Positions 6,493-9,136 of a DNA stretch of 9,136 nucleotides are shown here, one piece after another (positions within the stretch are counted from its first letter, which is position 1; each line of letters begins with the position of its first letter). The notes under the pieces were generated by a model that was not told where the DNA came from, did not search any database, and saw only the letters and a list, made by a program, of their open reading frames with translations. This DNA is from a bacterium (GTDB lineage: Bacteria > Desulfobacterota > Binatia > UBA12015). Made by a program: the position numbers and the translations under genes. The stretch is taken from the NCBI GenBank assembly GCA_018970825.1, contig JAGWVP010000096.1, positions 1-9,136 on the forward strand, in the 5' to 3' direction.

Positions 6493-7878
6493 TCAGGACC
6501 GCTCGGGGGGCCGGTTCGCCGCGGCGACCAGCGCCGCCTCGTGGACCCGCGGGACGGGGATCGCGTGCTCGCGGGCGAGCCGCAGGCAGTCCTCGAATTC
6601 GGGTGCGGCCCGTTCGGTGCCGTCGGGAAGCGTGACGATCTTCACGCCCACCTCTCCCCAGGGCGTCGCCACGCGGGCGATGCGGCGGGGCAGGGTGAGG
6701 CGCGAGACGGCGTGGGAGCGGACGCCGATCGTCGAGGTCTCGCGCAGCACGACGGTCGCCAGTCGGTCGCGCAGCCCGGGCTCCGCCACCACGCGCAGGA
6801 GCGTCCCGGGCCGCCCCTTCTTCATGGCGGTCGGCGCGAGCACGACGTCGCGTGCACCCGCCGCGAAGAGCGCCTCGCGAGCCGCCTCCCAGAACTGCGG
6901 GTTCATGTCGTCCACGTCGGCCTCGAGGACGATCATCCGGTCGGCGACGAGGCCCGCCGACGGCGCGACGGGAGCGGGGGCCCGACCGTGGTGCGCGTGG
7001 CCGTGCCCGTCGTCGTCCTCGGCGCTCCCCGCGGGCTCGCCGACGATCACGCGCAGGAGGTTCGGCCGGTCGTCGAGTTCGCGGTCGCCGGCCCCGTACC
7101 CGACCGCGATCGGGACGAAGGGGCCGGGGTCGCCCGGGCGGGCCAGGGCCGCGAGGATCGCCGCCCCGGTCGGGGTCACGAGTTCGCGGTCGCCGTCCCA
7201 GGGCAGGACGGGGAAGCCGCGCAGCAGTTCGGCCGTCGCCGGCGGCGGGACCGGGATCACGCCGTGCTCCGAGCGCGCGAAGCCGCGTCCCAGCGGGAGC
7301 GGCGACACGTGGATGCGCTCGATGCCGAGGAACTCGAGGCCGATCGCGGTCGCGACGACGTCGACGATCGCGTCGATCGCGCCGACTTCGTGAAAGGCGA
7401 CCTCCTCGGGGGAGGTCGCGTGGACCTTCGACTCGGCGAGCGCGAGCGCCTTGAAGATCCGCTGCGCGCGGTCGCGGACGCCGGGTGCGAGCGGGGCGCG
7501 TTCGAGCATCTCGCGGATGTCGCGGTAGTGACGGTGCGGATGCGCGCGAGGGGGGACTTCTCCGTGCGAGTGCCCGGGACCGTGCGGGTGTTCGTGTCCG
7601 TGCGCGTGGTCGTCTCCGCGTGGGTGGTCGTGTCCGTGGCCGTGTCCGTGGGCCGGCACCTGCACGCCCCCGCCGTCGTCGCCGTCGACCAGGACGCGGA
7701 ACTTCGATGCCCGGATGCCGGAGCGGACGAGGTGGTCGTGGCGCAGCGCGAAGCCGTCCACGCCGAGGGGGGCCAGCCCGGCCTCGATCACCGCGAGCGG
7801 TACGCCGAGGTCGAGCAGCGCGCCGACCGTCATGTCGCCCGAGACGCCGGAGAAGGCGTCGAACCACGCGACTCTCAA
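6493..7878 (-). CDS. larC: LarC, nickel-insertion enzyme (NPN cofactor nickel chelatase), His-rich
   Basis: LarC performs the last step of nickel-pincer nucleotide (NPN) synthesis: CTP-dependent insertion of nickel into pyridinium-3,5-bisthiocarboxylate mononucleotide, the cofactor of lactate racemase (LarA) and related enzymes. Diagnostic motifs are all present in this 461-residue protein: FDAFSGVSGDM (6-16), EVAFHEVGAIDAIVD (159-173), VPPPATAELL (210-219), ELVTPTGAAIL (232-242), EADVDDMNPQ (319-328) and MKKGRPG (352-358). Two His-rich insertions stand out: residues 77-117 with 15 His, and HGHAHH at 292-297. They make the protein longer than the usual roughly 400-420 residues. Lactobacillus plantarum encodes LarC as two parts joined by a frameshift; here it is one continuous frame. 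The start is a TTG at 7878, overlapping the kinase stop as TTGA. No in-frame ATG or GTG occurs between there and the FDAFSG motif, and family members begin at this point. larB, larE and larA are not in the window. Confidence 0.95.
   Translation of the reverse strand: MRVAWFDAFSGVSGDMTVGALLDLGVPLAVIEAGLAPLGVDGFALRHDHLVRSGIRASKFRVLVDGDDGGGVQVPAHGHGHGHDHPRGDDHAHGHEHPHGPGHSHGEVPPRAHPHRHYRDIREMLERAPLAPGVRDRAQRIFKALALAESKVHATSPEEVAFHEVGAIDAIVDVVATAIGLEFLGIERIHVSPLPLGRGFARSEHGVIPVPPPATAELLRGFPVLPWDGDRELVTPTGAAILAALARPGDPGPFVPIAVGYGAGDRELDDRPNLLRVIVGEPAGSAEDDDGHGHAHHGRAPAPVAPSAGLVADRMIVLEADVDDMNPQFWEAAREALFAAGARDVVLAPTAMKKGRPGTLLRVVAEPGLRDRLATVVLRETSTIGVRSHAVSRLTLPRRIARVATPWGEVGVKIVTLPDGTERAAPEFEDCLRLAREHAIPVPRVHEAALVAAANRPPERS
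7528..7650 (-). repeat. Low-complexity tract encoding the His-rich insertion of LarC
   Basis: This in-frame segment encodes LarC residues 77-117, mainly alternating His-Gly, His-Pro and His-Asp pairs (HGHGHGHDH, HAHGHEHPHG). On the plus strand it appears as repeating GTG/CCG-like triplets such as cgtgtccgtg. The degenerate repeat keeps the reading frame. It could bind or store Ni2+ for insertion, as His-rich tails do in nickel chaperones such as HypB or UreE. It is also the part of the gene most likely to vary in length by slippage. A second, shorter cluster is at 6988-7017. Confidence 0.7.
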
Positions 7879-9136
7879 CGCGCGGCCCCGCGGTGGCCCG
7901 AACGGCCGCCCCGTCGCTTCGAGGTCGCGCGCTCGGCGTCCTCGACGCATTCCCGGATCAGGCGGTGGTAGTTGGCGACGGTGCCGAATTGCTGGAGGTA
8001 GGAGTCGAGGCCGATGAAGGCGCGCAGCAGGAAGACCCGGTGGCCCGGGGCCTTGAAGACGCGCTTCTCGAGCGCGATCGACGCGACCTTCATCCCGCGC
8101 TCGACCGAGTCGTACTGCCGGGGATCGTAGTCGCCGACGTCGTCGAGCACCGGGTCGAGGATCGTCTTCAGGATGTCGAGGATCGGGCCGGGATCGTCGC
8201 CCGCGTCGATGTAGTCGAGCGTGACGCATGCTCGACCGGCCTCCTCGTCGTCGTGGTCGAGCAGCGCACGCGCGAGCTTCAGGTAGGCCGCGCGGATCTC
8301 CTCGGGGAAGATGCGGATCGAGCCGAAGTCGAGCATCGCGAGCTTCGGGTGGAAGGTGACGAGGTAGTTGCCCGGGTGCGGATCGGTGTGCAGGACGCCG
8401 AATTCGAGCACCTGTCGCCAGAGTACGCGGAAGTACTTGATCGCGACCCAGTCCTTCAGTTCCTGGTCGACGTGGGGCAGCAGGAACTCGGAGAGCGGGT
8501 AGCCCTCGACGTAGGACAGCGTGATCACGCGTCGCGAGGTCAGGTTCTCGTGGCAGTGCGGGATCACGACCTCGTCGTCGTCGGCGAACATCTCGCGGAA
8601 CCGCTCGAGGTTGCCCGCCTCGTTCTCGTAGTCGAGTTCCTCGACCAGCCGCTCCTCGAGTTCCTGGTAGAGGCCGTCCGAGTCGATCTTCTGCCGCAGG
8701 ACGTCGCGCCCGATGACGGTGAAGGTCTGCAGCAGCGCCTTCACGTTCTTCAGATCCTGTCCGACGGTCTCGTCGACGCCCGGGTACTGGATCTTGACCG
8801 CGACGGGCTCGCCGTCCCGCAGCGTCGCTCGGTGCACCTGTCCGAGCGAGGCGGCGGCGAAGGCCTCGGGCTCGAAGCTCGCGAAGAGCTTCTCGGGCGG
8901 CTTGCCGAGCTCCTTCTCGACCTGCTTGCGGATCATCGGGTAGGGCATGGGCGGCACCTGCGACTGCGTCACCGACAGGATCTCGAGGACCTCGGGCGGG
9001 AACAGGTCGTGGCGCATGCTCAGCATCTGGAGCAGCTTCATGAAGGCGCCCTTCAGTTCCTTCGAGCGCTCGACGATGAGCAGGGCGTTGCGCAGGTGCG
9101 TGTCGAGGGTCTCCTGCTTCTGGCGATCCTCCGACT
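7875..9136 (-). CDS. ABC1/AarF/UbiB-family atypical protein kinase-like protein (N-terminus cut by window edge)
   Basis: About 419 residues of an ABC1 (ADCK/UbiB) family member are visible; the true start lies beyond position 9136, because the frame stays open through the edge with family-like sequence. In visible numbering: the KxGQ region reads KLLQ (33-36), so the usual Gly is replaced by Leu. The Ala-rich nucleotide loop AAASLGQVH is at 93-101, the VAVK lysine at 114, ELDYENEA around 167-173, the catalytic HTDPHPGN at 249-256 and metal-binding DFG at 269-271. ATPase residues therefore look intact. The C-terminus ends in a basic Arg/Gly tail, without the two transmembrane helices of true UbiB, so ubiquinone synthesis is not assured. 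Known relatives act on isoprenoid lipid metabolism, but the substrate here is unknown. An internal ATG at 9041 would start inside the conserved KxGQ helix and is rejected. The stop TGA overlaps the larC TTG start, indicating coupling. Confidence 0.9.
   Translation of the reverse strand, partial: SEDRQKQETLDTHLRNALLIVERSKELKGAFMKLLQMLSMRHDLFPPEVLEILSVTQSQVPPMPYPMIRKQVEKELGKPPEKLFASFEPEAFAAASLGQVHRATLRDGEPVAVKIQYPGVDETVGQDLKNVKALLQTFTVIGRDVLRQKIDSDGLYQELEERLVEELDYENEAGNLERFREMFADDDEVVIPHCHENLTSRRVITLSYVEGYPLSEFLLPHVDQELKDWVAIKYFRVLWRQVLEFGVLHTDPHPGNYLVTFHPKLAMLDFGSIRIFPEEIRAAYLKLARALLDHDDEEAGRACVTLDYIDAGDDPGPILDILKTILDPVLDDVGDYDPRQYDSVERGMKVASIALEKRVFKAPGHRVFLLRAFIGLDSYLQQFGTVANYHRLIRECVEDAERATSKRRGGRSGHRGAAR

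Noticed and set aside
4575..6635. Long plus-strand open frame opposite the TPR gene
   Set aside because: It spans three minus-strand genes and looks like the mirror image of the periodic TPR coding sequence rather than a gene.
7528..7650. CRISPR-like or tandem repeat array
   Set aside because: The short repeats are in frame and encode a His-rich protein segment; there are no spacers.
6493..8229. An extended 578-residue larC reading frame starting inside the kinase gene
   Set aside because: The extra 117 residues overlap the kinase C-terminus, are Arg/Pro-rich and lie before the normal LarC start.

Overview
The window is very GC-rich (roughly 70% or more by eye) and fully packed. Six protein genes all lie on the minus strand, so transcription runs from position 9136 towards position 1. 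Three of them encode predicted lipoproteins, one LolB-like and one with an outer-membrane-type sorting signal, which points to a Gram-negative (diderm) bacterium. The composition, the TPR lipoprotein next to a LolB-like protein, and the sequence style suggest a high-GC deltaproteobacterial-type lineage (Myxococcota, Desulfobacterota or Binatota-like). That placement is inference and cannot be settled from this window.

In transcription order: (1) an ABC1/AarF-family atypical kinase, cut by the right edge (7875-9136); (2) LarC, the nickel-insertion enzyme for the NPN pincer cofactor, with large His-rich insertions (6493-7878), whose TTG start overlaps the kinase stop; (3) a lipoprotein of about 15 TPRs (4677-6437); (4) a LolB/DUF4292-like lipoprotein (3751-4674); (5) a family 5 peptide-type ABC solute-binding lipoprotein (2036-3754), whose GTG start overlaps the stop of the LolB-like gene; (6) an SbcD/YhaO-type metallophosphoesterase nuclease (838-1959); (7) the N-terminal part of its partner, an SbcC/YhaN-type AAA ATPase, cut by the left edge (1-830). 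This gives five complete and two partial genes.

The genes fall into three functional blocks. The kinase and larC form a translationally coupled pair. The TPR, LolB-like and solute-binding proteins form an envelope lipoprotein block, with intergenic distances of 2 bp and then a 4-base overlap. The nuclease and ATPase form a DNA end-processing pair, 7 bp apart. Only two gaps exceed 10 bp: 55 bp (6438-6492) and 76 bp (1960-2035). The second holds a perfect 7-bp hairpin without a T-tract. No stretch over 300 bases lacks a gene. I saw no tRNA, rRNA, CRISPR, insertion sequence, attachment site or clear promoter.

Nothing here is clearly a wholly new system. The points most worth checking are the His-rich LarC paired with an ABC1 kinase, the kinase's altered KxGQ motif, the resemblance of the TPR/LolB-like pair to the Pseudomonas LbcA/LolB neighbourhood, and a solute-binding protein with no permease, coupled to the LolB-like gene.
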